Below the pieces are notes generated by a model. That model ran no database searches. It worked only from the letters and a program-made list of their open reading frames with translations, and was not told the origin of the DNA. A DNA stretch of 64,000 nt, taken from NCBI RefSeq assembly GCF_012489685.1, contig NC_080045.1, positions 49,001,096 to 49,065,095 on the forward strand. The letters run 5' to 3'. Each line of letters starts with the position of its first letter. The stretch's first letter is position 1. Shown here in pieces: positions 11,080-21,580 of this stretch. This stretch comes from Lotus japonicus (taxonomy: Eukaryota > Streptophyta > Magnoliopsida > Fabales > Fabaceae). The translations under genes were made by a program, and so were the position numbers.

Positions 11080-11640
11080 TCTCTCCTAGTTTATGTGCTT
11101 CAACGGTCGACTCCGGTCGACCTCCTCCTTCTATGGTCAGCCTTCTCTCTCCTAGTTCATGTGCTTCAACAGTCGAGTTCCTCCTTCGACGGTCGGCATC
11201 GGTCGACTTCCTCCTTCCACGATCGGCCTTCTTTCTCCTAATTTATGTGCTTCACCGGTCGAGTTCCTTCTTCCACGGTCGAGTTCCTCCTTCAACGGTC
11301 TACACCGGTCAACTTCCTCCTTCCACGGTCGGCCTTCTCTCTCCTAATTCATGTGCTTCACCGGTCGAGTTCCTCCTTCCACGGTCGGAACTGGTCGACT
11401 TCCTCCTTCCACAGTCGGCCTTCTCTCGCCTAATTCATGTGCTTCACCGGTCGAGTTCCTTCTTCCACGGTCGAGTTCCTCCTTCGACGGTCGGCACCGA
11501 TCAACTTCATCCTTCCACGATCGGCCTTCTCTCTCCTAATTCATGTGCTTCACCGGTCGAGTTCCTTCTTCCACGGTCGGCACCGGTCGACTTCCTCCTT
11601 CCACAGTTGGCCTTTTCTCTCTTAATTCAAGTGCTTCATC
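11080..11640. repeat. minisatellite 1 with 86/106-bp alternating units (192-bp higher-order period)
   Basis: The phrase ATGTGCTTCAACGGTCGAG/ATGTGCTTCACCGGTCGAG recurs near 11159, 11245, 11351, 11437 and 11543. The spacings are 86, 106, 86 and 106 bp, so two unit types alternate. The 20-bp difference is an extra GAGTTCCTCCTTC-ACGGTC module. Several frames stay open through it, but this is due to repetition and not evidence of a protein. Confidence 0.85.
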
Positions 11641-11924
11641 TCTTCATTCCTTAGTTAGTCTTTTCTCTCCTCTTTTTCGTCTTTTCCTTTCCCTTTAGCT
11701 CTGTTGGATGTCATCAATTATTTGACTGCCTATGATGGCTGGACACCCTATTTTGGTTGGATGCTTTGTTGGGTGTTAGTCTATAATGAGACTAACTTCG
11801 TATTTTCCTCGTTTTCCCGATCCTCGTCGTTTTCATGCTTATCGGTTGTCTTCGTTTATTTATTTGGAGCTATCAACTAAGCAAGTGTTGAGATCTCAGC
11901 TCATGCCTTCGAGTTGGCATTAAC

Positions 11925-12420
11925 GTGATGTGATTTCGGTGGAGAAGTGACGCACTTGGTCGAGTAACCAAGTGGTGTGATCTCGACGCCAAACTTGAAG
12001 TTGGCGGAGAAGCAACGCACTTGGTCGAGTAACCAAGTGATGTGTTGGTCGAGTAACCATGTGGTGTGACCTTGACGCCAAACATGGAGTTGGCGGAGAA
12101 GAGACGCACTTGGTCGAGTAACCAAGTGGTGTGACCTCGACCCCATACATGGAGTTGGCGGAGAAGTGACGCACTTGGTCAAGTAACCAAGTGGTGGGAC
12201 CTCGACGCCAAACTTGGAGTTGGCAGAGAAGCGACGCACTTGGTTGAGTAACCATGTGGTGTGACCTTGACGCCAAACATGGAGTTGGCGGAGAAGAGAC
12301 GCACTTGGTCGAGTAACCAAGTGGTGTGACCTCGACCTCATACATGGAGTTGGCGGAGAAGAGATGCACTTGGTCGAGGACCATGCGGTGAGACTCGACG
12401 CACGACTGGAGTCGGCGGAG
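11925..12420. repeat. minisatellite 2 with 65-bp units
   Basis: TTGGCGGAGAAG/TTGGCAGAGAAG recurs at 12090, 12155, 12220, 12285 and 12350, exactly 65 bp apart. Each unit holds a CACTTGGTCGAGTAACCAAGTG-like near-palindrome. Before 12090 the spacing is longer (89 bp), with a partial extra unit. It degenerates towards 12480. Confidence 0.85.
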
Positions 12421-13116
12421 GTTCAATGCACCTAGTCGGGGACTAGGTGATGAGACTTGACACCCGACCGGAGTCGGCGGAAATCCTGAACGCATGATTG
12501 TTTGACTTCTTAGTATCCTTCAAAATTGTAAGTTCCTTGTTTGTTTTTATGGGCGTTTATTATACTCAAACCAACGATTGGACATGGATTTGGTCGAAAT
12601 ATAAAGGTCCTTCGAAGGATCACAATGTTGCTCTGTTCATGTGCTCAAATGAAAACACTATCTTACCAAGTTAGTTTACCTTTGCTTGTGGGCGAATGGA
12701 AGAGCTTCATTGTCAGTTATCGTCTGCGACATACCCTCCTTCTTTTCCTGCTTTTAAACCCAAGTGCGAGCATGCTCTGAAATTCCTCCACGGTTGTGCA
12801 TCTGGATCAACCGGTCGACTTCCTCTCTCCTTATAGGTTGTGACCGTAGCGACATACCTTCTTGACATTGACATACCTGTTGTCGACGAAAGTCTTCCTG
12901 CAAAACAATGTAAATATTTTAACGGTAAGAAGTTTGGTGTTATACTTACATAGTGTTTGCACATCCTCCCTCTGAATTTACGGATAACCTTCAGTTCTAG
13001 ACTTGCTGAGGTGAGTGATGTCCCAAACAACACCCTTCGTAGCCTTAGGCGGCTAGGCTGCGGTGGTAGGGCAGGGGATGAAGAAACTCTTGTGGAAGCC
13101 GGAATGTTTTACCAGG

Positions 13117-13134
13117 CCCCACGGTGGGCGCCAA
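13117..13134 (-). other. primer-binding site of the Tat-like element
   Basis: The minus strand reads TTGGCGCCCACCGTGGGG immediately after the 5' LTR. The TGGCGCC core is a common plant gypsy primer site. This fixes the element's direction as minus. Confidence 0.75.
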
Positions 13135-13616
13135 TGTTCTGATATAAACCCTAAGAGCTAAGCAGATGAACAAAAGACTTAGAGTGTTATTTCAATAGGG
13201 AAAAGATCTTGTACATAGAAGTGGGAAGTCTTCCTTTTATAGCAGGTTGGCCTATGAAACCTAATTGATGTATTTATTACAATTGACCGATCATGCCCGT
13301 TAATGGGGCGTAATCACTAGCGTGTCGGTTGACTTGTGGATCAATCCCTTCCATCAAGGAAGCCCTTCATCACCTGGTCGGCTGACTTGGTGTCAGGCTG
13401 CGTTGGTCAGCAACAGTCATAACCTTTGACCAAGCGGGTGATCAACGATCAATTTGCTTCCTCATCGATGGTTGAATGTCTTCGTAGTGGAGTGAGCTTT
13501 TATATTAGTCTTCTAGCATGTAAGCCCAGACTTCATCTGTCCAGCCCAAACTTCAGAGGGCAGCCTAGCCTTCCGGTAGAGACCTAACCATCCTGTCCAA
13601 AGTCCATGACGGTACA
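13135..13616 (-). repeat. 5' LTR of the Tat-like element (482 bp)
   Basis: Direct repeat of 10399-10856, starting TGTTCTGATATAAACCC and ending GGTACA on the plus strand, followed by the TSD ACATT. Confidence 0.88.
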
Positions 13617-14537
13617 ACATTCTAATTCATTTTTTTTTTCTAATTTGTTATGCTTTGAACTAAAACAGTTTTAATCTTTCAGATGTGTATACGAAAACAT
13701 AAAATACAAAATTTTTGAGTTAATTTCCAAACAATCCTTTAAAACTATTTGACATCAATTTTTTTTAGCATATGGTATCATTTTGAACGTAACATATTAC
13801 ATTCAAATTTTATTTTATTTTGTAATATAAAAAATAAACATAATCATTAAAAAAAGACTTTGTCAGCATAAATCTTAATGGTAGAAAAATCATAATTGAC
13901 TTTTATTAATTATTCTAATGTCATTAAAAACCATTAAATGTCAAATTAATACAGTAGTTATTTTAGAAAAAAGTAACAATTGACTTTTGTTAATTAATCT
14001 AATGTCATTAATAACTATTAAGTGCAATTTTAATACATTAATTATTTTCAAATATATGAAATTAAAAAATATTTAAATTACTAAAAAATCAGAAAATATA
14101 AATATACATGAAAAAATTATTTTGTAATATAAAAAATAAACATAATCATTAAAAAAACTTTATCAACATGCATTTTAATGGTAGAAAAGTCACAATTAAT
14201 TGACTTTTATAAATTATTCTAATGTCATTAAAAACCATTAAATGTCAAATTAATACAGTTATTATTTTTGAAAAAAAGTTAGAATTGAATTTTATTAATT
14301 ATTCTAATGTCAATAATAAGTATTAAAGACAATATTAATACATTAATTACTTTAAAAAATATAGAATTATTTAATATTTAAATTACTAAAAAAAAGAAAA
14401 GATAAATATGACATCATCTACCTACTAATTATAGTATGATAGAGAAAACTTATGAAGAAAGACATAGACTGAGGGCGTGACACTTGTCGGAGTTGTCGTT
14501 TTTTTGTTTCGAAAATAGTATATAGTATAAGAGAAGA

Positions 14538-14915
14538 TGGGATAAGATAAGATAAGATAAAATTTAATTGATATTAAAGTAAATAAATAAAATGCCCACA
14601 TTTCGGGTGAAGGTTTAATAATTTTCTATAATAGTAAGGATTTAGATCAATTATTTTTTGGTTGAAAAATTTTGTACAGTGATTTAAGGAATATAATTTC
14701 TCATTATTAATCATGAGAGTAAATAATATTGGAAAAGTCAGAATTAATTAAGAATGAGGATAAAATTCAATTTCAAAATTAATAAAATTCAGAAATATCA
14801 TATACCTACTAAGAATAGTATGAAAGAAAAAAAAATCAAGAAAGACAAAGCATGAGAGGATGACACCTATAAGAGTTACTATTTCTTGGTTTCGAAAATA
14901 GCTTCTAGTATAAGA
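14538..14915 (-). repeat. Helitron-related direct repeat, copy 2
   Basis: Similar to 9895-10251 over nearly its full length. On the minus strand its right edge reads TCTTATACTAGAAGC after a host A, a good Helitron 5' end. Short GATAA repeats lie at its left edge. It ends about 450 bp upstream of BBE copy 2. Confidence 0.6.
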
Positions 14916-15367
14916 TAATATGAGATAAAATATAGAAAAATATAATATTTGAAAAAAAGAAAACAGGAACGTATTTAAATTTATTAAGAAAAATAAATAA
15001 ATCAATGGCCTGGCGCTCTTAACTTAATTAGCCGGCAAACTGTTATGTCTACTAGTTATGCATCCTCATGTGTAGAGCCTCATTCTCACTAATTTTGTTC
15101 CTTAAAATGTTGATTGCGTTTCAAATTTTGTCTGCTTTAAGTAGCAAATTGATTCCATCACAATGTTCAAGTTCAATTCAACCTTCCAATTGCAATTTTA
15201 TTCTATGGCCGGCTACAACGTATGCATAGTTGCTACGTTTCTCCATCCTCTCTTGTCTTAAACCATTTAACTCATTCATTCTCCAGTGCCTATCAACTTC
15301 AACTTCTCCTGTTCCAATTATTGACCACCATTTTCCTCAGTCTCACATTCACAAGTAAACTTAAGCC
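14916..15367 (+). promoter_or_regulatory. upstream region of BBE copy 2
   Basis: About 15047-15367 aligns by eye with 6660-6942 upstream of BBE copy 1, for example in the CCTCAT-TG-AGAGCC-CATTCTCACT block and the CACAAGTAA-TTAAGCCATG start context. The promoter was therefore duplicated with the gene. I did not assign a specific TATA box. Confidence 0.5.
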
Positions 15368-17059
15368 ATGTTCAACTTCCTCCAAAGATTATGCCTTCTA
15401 TGTTATTGTTTCTTTTTGTTATCTTTTGATGTATCTCTGTGTTCATCTGATTCACTAAGAAACTTCACTTCTTGTTTGGACAATCACAAAATCAAAAACT
15501 TTACCACCTTCCCTTACAATGAACATGACTCTGCTTATAACTACTTCAAGATTCTCAATTTTTCCATTCAAAACTTAAGGTTTGCAGAGCCTAAGCTTCC
15601 TAAGCCAATAGCCATTGTACTGCCAGAGAGTTTGAAGCAGCTGCAGAAAAGTGTAGCATGTTCTAAAGAAGCCTCCCTAGAGATCAGAGTAAGAAGTGGT
15701 GGCCATAGCTATGAAGGAACTTCCTCAGTTGCTGATGACGACACCCGTTTTGTCATCATTGACATGATGAACTTAAACCATGTTAGGGTGGACATGGAGA
15801 CTGAGACAGCATGGGTTGAAGGTGGTGCCACACTGGGAGAGACTTACTATGCAATCTCCCAATCAAGTGGTGTGCATGGATTCTCAGCAGGGTCATGTCC
15901 AACTGTAGGAGTTGGAGGGCATGTTGGTGGTGGTGGATTTGGGCTGTTGTCAAGAAAATATGGTCTTGCAGCAGATAATGTGGTAGATGCTCTTCTTGTT
16001 GATGCTGATGGAAAATTGTTAGATAAAGAAACCATGGGAGAGGATGTGTTTTGGGCTATTAGAGGAGGAGGGGGTGGTCTTTGGGGGATTGTTTATGCTT
16101 GGAAAATCAAGCTGTTGAAAGTGCCACAAGTTGTAACAAGTTTCATTGCGTCTAGGAAAGGCACAAAAAGTCATGTTGCTAAGTTAGTTCACAAATGGCA
16201 ATATGTGGCACCCAAATTGGAAGATGATTTCTACTTGTCATGCTTTGTTGGTGCAGGTTTGCCCGAGGCTAAAACTATAGGCATATCAGCAACATTTAAA
16301 GGGTTTTATCTTGGTCCTAGGGACAGTGCTATATCCATTCTAAACCAAACTTTTCCTGAATTGGGTGTTGTGCAAGAAGAATGTAGAGAAATGAGTTGGA
16401 TTGAGTCAATTGTTTTCTTCTCTGGATTAGGTGATGGAGCCTTGGTCCCTGACTTGAAGAACAGGTATATGCAAGATAAAGAATATTTCAAGGCAAAATC
16501 AGATTTTGTGAGGATCCATGTCCCTCTTGTAGGCATAGAAACTGCACTGGAAATTCTTGAAAAGGAGCCTAAAGGGCAAATCGTTATGGACCCTTATGGT
16601 GGGATGATGCATAATATAAGCAGTGAATCCATTGCTTTTCCACACAGATCAGGAAACCTGTTTACAATTCAGTACCTGATCTATTGGAAAGAAGCTGACA
16701 ATGACAAAAGCAGTGATTATATTGATTGGATTAGAGGATTCTATGCTTCTATGACTCCTTTTGTTTCATGGGGTCCAAGGGCTGCATATATTAATTACAT
16801 GGATTTTGACCTTGGAGTGATGGAGAAGATTAGCAATGGTGCTAGTGCAAAAGATGCAGTTGAAAAAGCTAAGGTTTGGGGTGAAAAGTACTTCTTGAGT
16901 AACTACGGCAGATTGGTGATGGCCAAGACTCAGGTTGATCCTAGCAATGTTTTCACCAATGAACAAGGCATTCCTCCCATGTCTTTTACTAGTTTCAATG
17001 CTAAAGGGGAGTACAAAAAGGATGCTATATTTGTTAAAGGGTCTACCATGTTGATTTGA
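15368..17059 (+). CDS. BBE-like FAD-linked oxidase, copy 2, with both flavin-linking residues
   Basis: A single-exon 563-residue protein, closely similar to the copy at 6943-8601. A signal peptide spans about residues 1-26. The FAD domain has GGHSYEG with His113 and GSCPTVGVGGHVGGGGFG with Cys177 (TGT at 15896-15898), so both the histidyl and cysteinyl flavin bonds can form. The DVFWAIRGGGGGLWGIV segment and the C-terminal BBE domain (YINYMDFDLG, then NEQGIPP) are complete. The protein ends with an 18-residue tail after FNA that copy 1 has lost. It is probably secreted and oxygen-dependent; the substrate is unknown. The start ATG has the same context as in copy 1. Confidence 0.95.
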   Translation: MFNFLQRLCLLCYCFFLLSFDVSLCSSDSLRNFTSCLDNHKIKNFTTFPYNEHDSAYNYFKILNFSIQNLRFAEPKLPKPIAIVLPESLKQLQKSVACSKEASLEIRVRSGGHSYEGTSSVADDDTRFVIIDMMNLNHVRVDMETETAWVEGGATLGETYYAISQSSGVHGFSAGSCPTVGVGGHVGGGGFGLLSRKYGLAADNVVDALLVDADGKLLDKETMGEDVFWAIRGGGGGLWGIVYAWKIKLLKVPQVVTSFIASRKGTKSHVAKLVHKWQYVAPKLEDDFYLSCFVGAGLPEAKTIGISATFKGFYLGPRDSAISILNQTFPELGVVQEECREMSWIESIVFFSGLGDGALVPDLKNRYMQDKEYFKAKSDFVRIHVPLVGIETALEILEKEPKGQIVMDPYGGMMHNISSESIAFPHRSGNLFTIQYLIYWKEADNDKSSDYIDWIRGFYASMTPFVSWGPRAAYINYMDFDLGVMEKISNGASAKDAVEKAKVWGEKYFLSNYGRLVMAKTQVDPSNVFTNEQGIPPMSFTSFNAKGEYKKDAIFVKGSTMLI

Positions 17060-17363
17060 ATTATGTGTTATCACTGATTATGTGCATCTATAAGTAAAAT
17101 GCATTTCATTTAGATCGAGCTTCAATTGCAGCAAGTAATTTCATCAACCAAGCACTAACCGTATGTCAGTTTTTTAACAAATTAAACATGCAATAAATTG
17201 CTCCCAATCCCTTTTAGGTTTGATATCTAAACAACCCAACAAAATGTCATTGGTAACCATCTTGATAGGTATAATTGGACTTCTAATTCTAGTTTGAGGT
17301 ATAAGTGACTTTTTTTTGAACGGGAGATATAACTTATAAGTGACTTTAATACCTTAGTTTTGT

Positions 17364-17475
17364 CGCCGAATGATACTCAAGTGGTAAGAGTTAGGAACAT
17401 ATGAGTTGGGTGGGGAGGTCCAAGAATCAATCTCTGAAGAGTGCAGTAATTTATCTTTTCGATGTAAAAAAAAAA
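17364..17475 (+). mobile_element. short tRNA-derived SINE with TSD
   Basis: A 112-bp unit has a box A-like ATACTCAAGTGGTAAGAG, a box B-like AAGAATCAATCTC, the end phrase TTTATCTTTTCGATGT and a poly-A tail. The TSD is ACCTTA(G/A)TTTTGT (17351-17363 and 17476-17488), 12 of 13 matching. The same family is present at 45843-45955 and 46123-46230. Confidence 0.85.
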
Positions 17476-17526
17476 ACCTTAATTTTGTTTAGAGTAATTG
17501 AAATACTTTATATAGAATTAAACAAA

Positions 17527-18197
17527 GGCTTAATAGCACTTTTGGTCCCTCACTAATCACGATTTGGCAGTTCTTGTTCCTCATGGAATTTATTAGCTTA
17601 CAACGTTCCTCACGTTTACTAATTATTGCAGTTTTGGTTTTTCGTCAACTTTCATCCAATTTTTGACGGTTTTTTATGAAAAAATCAATTATAAAACACT
17701 AGAAACCATAAAATTGTTTATTAGAAAACATAAAACAGTTCTTCAAGCCTTATTTTTAATTGATTTTTTAATTAAAAACCGTTAAATATTGGGTGAAAGT
17801 TGACAAAAAACCAAAACGACAACAGTTAGTTAATGTGAGGGACGTTGTAGGTTAATAAATTTCTTGGGGGACCAAAACTGTCAAATCGTGATAAGTGAGG
17901 GACCAAAAATGCTACTCCCTCCGTCCCTAATTATAAGCTAAAGTTGAGACTTATGTTTTGTCACTAAATATAAGCTAAAGTTGTAAAAGCTAATATTTCT
18001 TTCCATATTTGACCTTGCATTTATTAGTAGTGGAGCACTATTAATAGTATAATAATTAAAAAGTTTTATCTTGAATAGGGGTAAACATGAAAAGTTGTAC
18101 ATTTTTTTAAAAAACCAATGCATCAGTTAAGGCTTTCTTAATAAGTGTGATTTTTACAACTTTAACTTATAATTAGGGACGGAGGGAGTATTAAACC
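17527..18197. mobile_element. MULE-type MITE with 9-bp TSD, interrupted by a Stowaway
   Basis: The left end GGCTTAATAGCACTTTTGG and right end (read inverted) GGTTTAATAGCATTTTTGG form a long imperfect terminal inverted repeat. The flanks are the perfect 9-bp TSD TTAAACAAA (17518-17526, 18198-18206). Nine-base TSDs mark Mutator-like elements. The right terminal repeat is split at a TA by the Stowaway at 17915-18188; without it the element is about 395 bp. No ORF. Confidence 0.9.
17915..18188. mobile_element. Stowaway-like MITE (Tc1/mariner)
   Basis: It starts CTCCCTCCGTCCCTAATTAT and ends with the inverse, ATAATTAGGGACGGAGGGAG. A TA lies on each side (17913-17914, 18189-18190), as expected for Stowaway. 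Length 274 bp. Confidence 0.95.
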
Positions 18198-18246
18198 TTA
18201 AACAAATGTGATCTTCTTGTCAATTTTCTTTTACCTAATGCTTATT

Positions 18247-19930
18247 TTTTTTTAGAACAAAAAGATTGGTATTATTGAAATAGGAAAACCTATGAGAACA
18301 ACCCTCTCATAGTAGGTAAAGATGTCTAAAGAGGGACTAAAAAAAGTGTTAACCGGCTCATGAGCATGCCTCATTAAAACCTCTCTTGGAAAAACCGAGT
18401 GGGAAAAACCCAAAAGAGAAAAAAGAGTACTCATCCACAAGCCAACACCAACAAAAAAGACTAGAACCATCTTTCAAATCCAGCGCTTGTTGTTCCTTTG
18501 GTATGTTGTCTGCATTTTAGCTAAGTTACGTTTTTGACCAACATGTCGGACCCGATGTCACAACATCTTGCCTGTGACATCTGTCCCTGCGAAACCTGCA
18601 ATGAGCTGGCTAGGTTTTCTGTGAAGCTTCGTTTTGATTACTTGGTGATCAAGCTAGGGTATTTCTGGAAGCTTCTATGCCTCGTGCAAGGATTATATTC
18701 TATGTGATCTAATCGGTTTCAATGATTTGATCTGAGATTGTGTGGGAGTTTTATTTCTGGAATAGGAAACTTTTTATTGAAGACTTTTTCTGCAGATTTG
18801 TTTCCTAGTAACTCCCTGAGTGTTGTGTGGACCTTTGCGTGTCAAAGCCCATCAAAGACAAGGCCTGGATGACTGCTATATATGAAGACTAAAACCTAGT
18901 GTTTAGGCAGAGAGCTTCTGTTGAGTAAAACTAGGGTTTACTCTTGTCTGTGTTCACACTTGTTGTTCTCTCAGCATATTCATGTATTGATTCTTTTGCT
19001 GAGAGTTGAGTTTTTTGTTGTTTGATCATGAGATCTGTCTTTGCTCTTGTTGTGAGCTGTTAATCACTGTGGCAGTGATTGAGAGAAAGTGAGGGGGTTC
19101 TCATACTTAGGGGGAGACCTAAGTAATAACCACGGGTAGAGGTAGGTAGGAAAGGCTGTGAACAAGGACTGTTCAATTAAGACCTTTTGTGTACTTGATT
19201 CTCTATAATAGTGGATTATCTTTCTCGGGCTGTAGCCCTCCAGATGTAGGTGATGTTGCACCGAACTGGGTTAACAATTCTCGGTGTTCTTATTGTTTTT
19301 TTTTATTTAATACTGTGTTGCACTGCCGCTGTTATCTGTTGTACGTTGTGTCAGATGTCCTAGACATTTGGTTCGACATCTGTCCTGTGCGTGAACCAGA
19401 ATTTCCGCGCTAATCAGAGTTACAATACAAGTTTCATGGTACAAGCTAAAAAGAAAATAAGGCCAACAACAATATCCAACTGGGTTATAGAGATTCTTGA
19501 AAATAAAATAAATCTTTTGCATAATTTGCACCTCTTTTAGCCAATCTATCAGCTTCAGAATTTGCTTCCCTTCAGGCATCTCACATCCGTCATCCACAAG
19601 TCAATTTGATTTAGGACATTGATCAGTTTTCACGGCCTATTGCTTATGTTATTGACCCATCCTATACTGCTAAAGATGAGCCACTTTCAATAATCAAGAA
19701 TTTGACTTGCCTCACTACACAAAGATGAAGAACTTCATGTATAGCCCAAACCTCTGCTTCAAATGCAAATCCCTCCCCCATATTTTTGGAACTCATGACT
19801 CCACCACCCGATTCGCAGGAGATGAGAGGCCCACACGTCATTGCTATTGAACGATTTTTGGTTGAAGCAGATATTGTTACGTTAAATCCAAATTGACAAT
19901 AGGAGTGCATACGGGATCAAACTCCATAGT
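18247..19930 (-). pseudogene. 3' part of a LINE, interrupted by an LTR-like block
   Basis: On the minus strand, 19910 to about 19440 encodes RNase H-like debris (AFEAEVWAIHEVLHL, FLIIESGSS, then ADRLAKRGANYAKDLF). This is followed, after the block at about 18500-19432, by a typical LINE 3' region: GGTTTTAATGAGGCA, then TATTTCAATAATACC-AATC, then TTTTTGTTCT and an A-rich tail at 18247. A related 3' tail lies at 57822-58075. The reverse transcriptase is absent, so this is a 5'-truncated copy. Confidence 0.65.
18500..19432. repeat. LTR-like block (probable Copia solo LTR), ends not fixed
   Basis: This block separates the two halves of the LINE relic. It holds a TATA-like CTGCTATATATGAAG and the phrase GGGCTGTAGCCCTCCAGATG followed by CCGAACTGGGTTAACAAT, which I associate with Copia LTRs of legumes. 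I could not find exact TG/CA borders or a TSD, so the borders are approximate. Confidence 0.5.
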
Positions 19931-20265
19931 GTATTGTTTAAGGGGCTTGTAGTAATTCTTATTCTTAATTCTCATTTTTTATCCAAATATTTAAGGGGCT
20001 TGTAGTAAATTTAGAATATGAAATCATTTTAAGGATTTAGAAACTAGAAATTTAGTGAAAATTTCATCAAATTTGAAGAATTTTGTCCAATGTGAAATCA
20101 GGTTTTGAACAAAGGGAAATTTGAGATTTTTTATTTTCAGTGAAATTTAATGTTTTTTTACAAAATTGACAGAACAGACAAAAAACACTTTCAGTCTATA
20201 AAATAAAAAAGAAAGTGATGAAATGAATTAATCAAGTCAATTTGAAAATATTTTAAGTTGGAAAT
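19931..20265. other. AT-rich spacer, nothing recognised
   Basis: Contains a short repeated AAGGGGCTTGTAGTAA phrase (about 19940 and 19992) and otherwise non-coding DNA. Confidence 0.5.
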
Positions 20266-20324
20266 TGTTATGAATATTTGGATGCCCATCAGAGTTAAGA
20301 GTCAATGGGTCAGGCTCACATGTA

Positions 20325-21566
20325 TGAAGGTGCGAAAAACACTAGAAATGGGGGGTTTGAATAGAGTTTTTGAATCTCGGGTATACTTTTTGGCTTTTTC
20401 AAAACTCAAAGATAAAAACTAAGTGATGAATGATAGGAAGTAAAGCACACGAGTATTTTATCCTGGTTCACTTGAGATAAAAGCTCAAGCTAATCCAGTC
20501 CACCTGTGAAGGTGATTTCTTCCTTCTTCTGATGAAGGCAATCCACTAAAATCAATGAGTGTTACAACTGCACTTTGCAATCTGCTAAGTGACTAACAGT
20601 ACACTGATTTTTCTCACTAGTATCCTCTTAAGAAGCTGATCTACCGATCCTCTTAAGACTAGCTAAATACTGAATCAACCTTGATTCAGTCCTCTCAAGA
20701 TCGGACCAACCTTGGTCTCTTGATGAACTTTACAATATGATGTAAAAGGTTTCGGGTTTACAATGAGTGCTTCTAACAAGCGAATAGTAAACTCAGAAGT
20801 TTAAGAACAGTGAAGAAATAATGCTAAGAGAATGGTTCGTATATGTTGAATATTTTCAGCAGAGTTTCTTGGTCTCTTTCTTCTTTCTTCAGCCTTTATA
20901 TACTCCAACACTTGTGATGTAGCCGTTGCTAGGGTTTTATCCGTTGGAGTGGCAATTCTGTAATATCAGACTGCTAGGCTGTGCAAGGTAGGTGGCAGAC
21001 AGACTGAGACTTGTACGACGTTGTACTGTGATAGCGACCTGTCCTTTCACCAGTTGACTTGTGATGAAGGAGCTTCAGATGAACGTTGATGAAGCTTCTG
21101 ATCATCGTCAGATTGAAGCTTGGAGTCTTCTGACCATGCAACTTCTGCTTCTGAACGAGTTCCTCAGAACTTCTGATGGTCAGAGCTAGAATAGCCTGGG
21201 TCTTCAGAACCAACTTCTTGCAAGTCTTCAGAACTTGAGTCTTCTGCTTCTGGACCGTTCCACTGGAACATCTGGTCTTCAGAACTTCTGACTTGAGTTC
21301 TTCAGATATTCTTGAGAGCTTCCATCTTCAGAGCTTCTGAAGTATTTGCCACTGTTCAGAACGAACATGATAGATTAACTAGCTCTCTTTTTAGTAACCC
21401 TTGGTTCTTCTTCTTCTGAACGAATAGGCTTGGGTCAGATTCAGAACTTGTTTGTCACAACTTAAAAAGACAAACGTTAGGGTACCACAATTGTTCATCA
21501 TCACAAACCTTAATTGTAATCATCAAAACATAGAGATGCAACCACTGATCAAACCTTGATCTTACA
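20325..21566 (-). repeat. 3' LTR of the Sirevirus-type element (1242 bp)
   Basis: On the plus strand it begins TGAAGGTGCGAAAAAC and ends GATCTTACA. It contains many TTCTGA/TCAGAA hexamers (about 21060-21440), common in this LTR family. A TATA-like TTTATATACTCC at about 20897 is on the plus strand; on the minus strand this reads GGAGTATATAAA. Confidence 0.95.
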
Positions 21567-21580
21567 ATCTCCCCCTTTTT
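21567..21580 (-). other. polypurine tract of the Sirevirus-type element
   Basis: The minus strand reads AAAAAGGGGGAGAT directly before the LTR start TGTAAGATC. This is the usual Sirevirus form. Confidence 0.88.

Larger units (their letters stand above)
10399..13616 (-). mobile_element. non-autonomous Tat-like Ty3/gypsy LTR element (LARD type)
   Basis: Two direct LTRs (TG...CA) enclose about 2.3 kb without gag or pol. The insertion is flanked by a perfect 5-bp TSD, ACATT (10394-10398, 13617-13621). On the minus strand the primer-binding site next to the 5' LTR reads TTGGCGCCCACCGTGGGG, which I associate with the Tat/Ogre group. A purine tract lies before the 3' LTR. The interior is largely two minisatellite arrays, a habit known for Tat elements. 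Short open frames in the arrays are by-products of repetition. Confidence 0.82.
10252..14537 (-). mobile_element. non-autonomous Helitron, minus strand, split by an LTR element
   Basis: On the minus strand the 3' end reads ...GAGATAAATACTAG next to a host T, and the proposed 5' end reads TCTTCTCTTATACTATATAC next to a host A. This is the A/T insertion rule of Helitrons. A weak hairpin (TGTGCATGACGTGA region) lies just inside the CTAG end. Its inner DNA at 13620-14340 contains two direct copies of a GACTTTTATTAATTATTCTA-type block. It shares the 3' end and several hundred bases with the Helitron end at 55649. No Rep or helicase frame is present. Removing the LTR insertion leaves about 1.06 kb. 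Confidence 0.65.

Noticed and set aside
11058..11654. A 198-residue ORF and several overlapping 62-residue ORFs
   Set aside because: They are produced by the 86/106-bp minisatellite, which stays open in several frames; no protein family fits.
11920..12495. A 191-residue minus-strand ORF with repeated WLLDQVRHFSAN-like units
   Set aside because: The 65-bp tandem repeat gives similar peptides in all frames; coding is not needed to explain it.
11058..12495. CRISPR-like array
   Set aside because: Units are tandem without unique spacers, in a plant LTR element.
18500..19432. Complete LTR retrotransposon or TRIM
   Set aside because: Only one LTR-like unit is present and no TSD was found; treated as a possible solo LTR.
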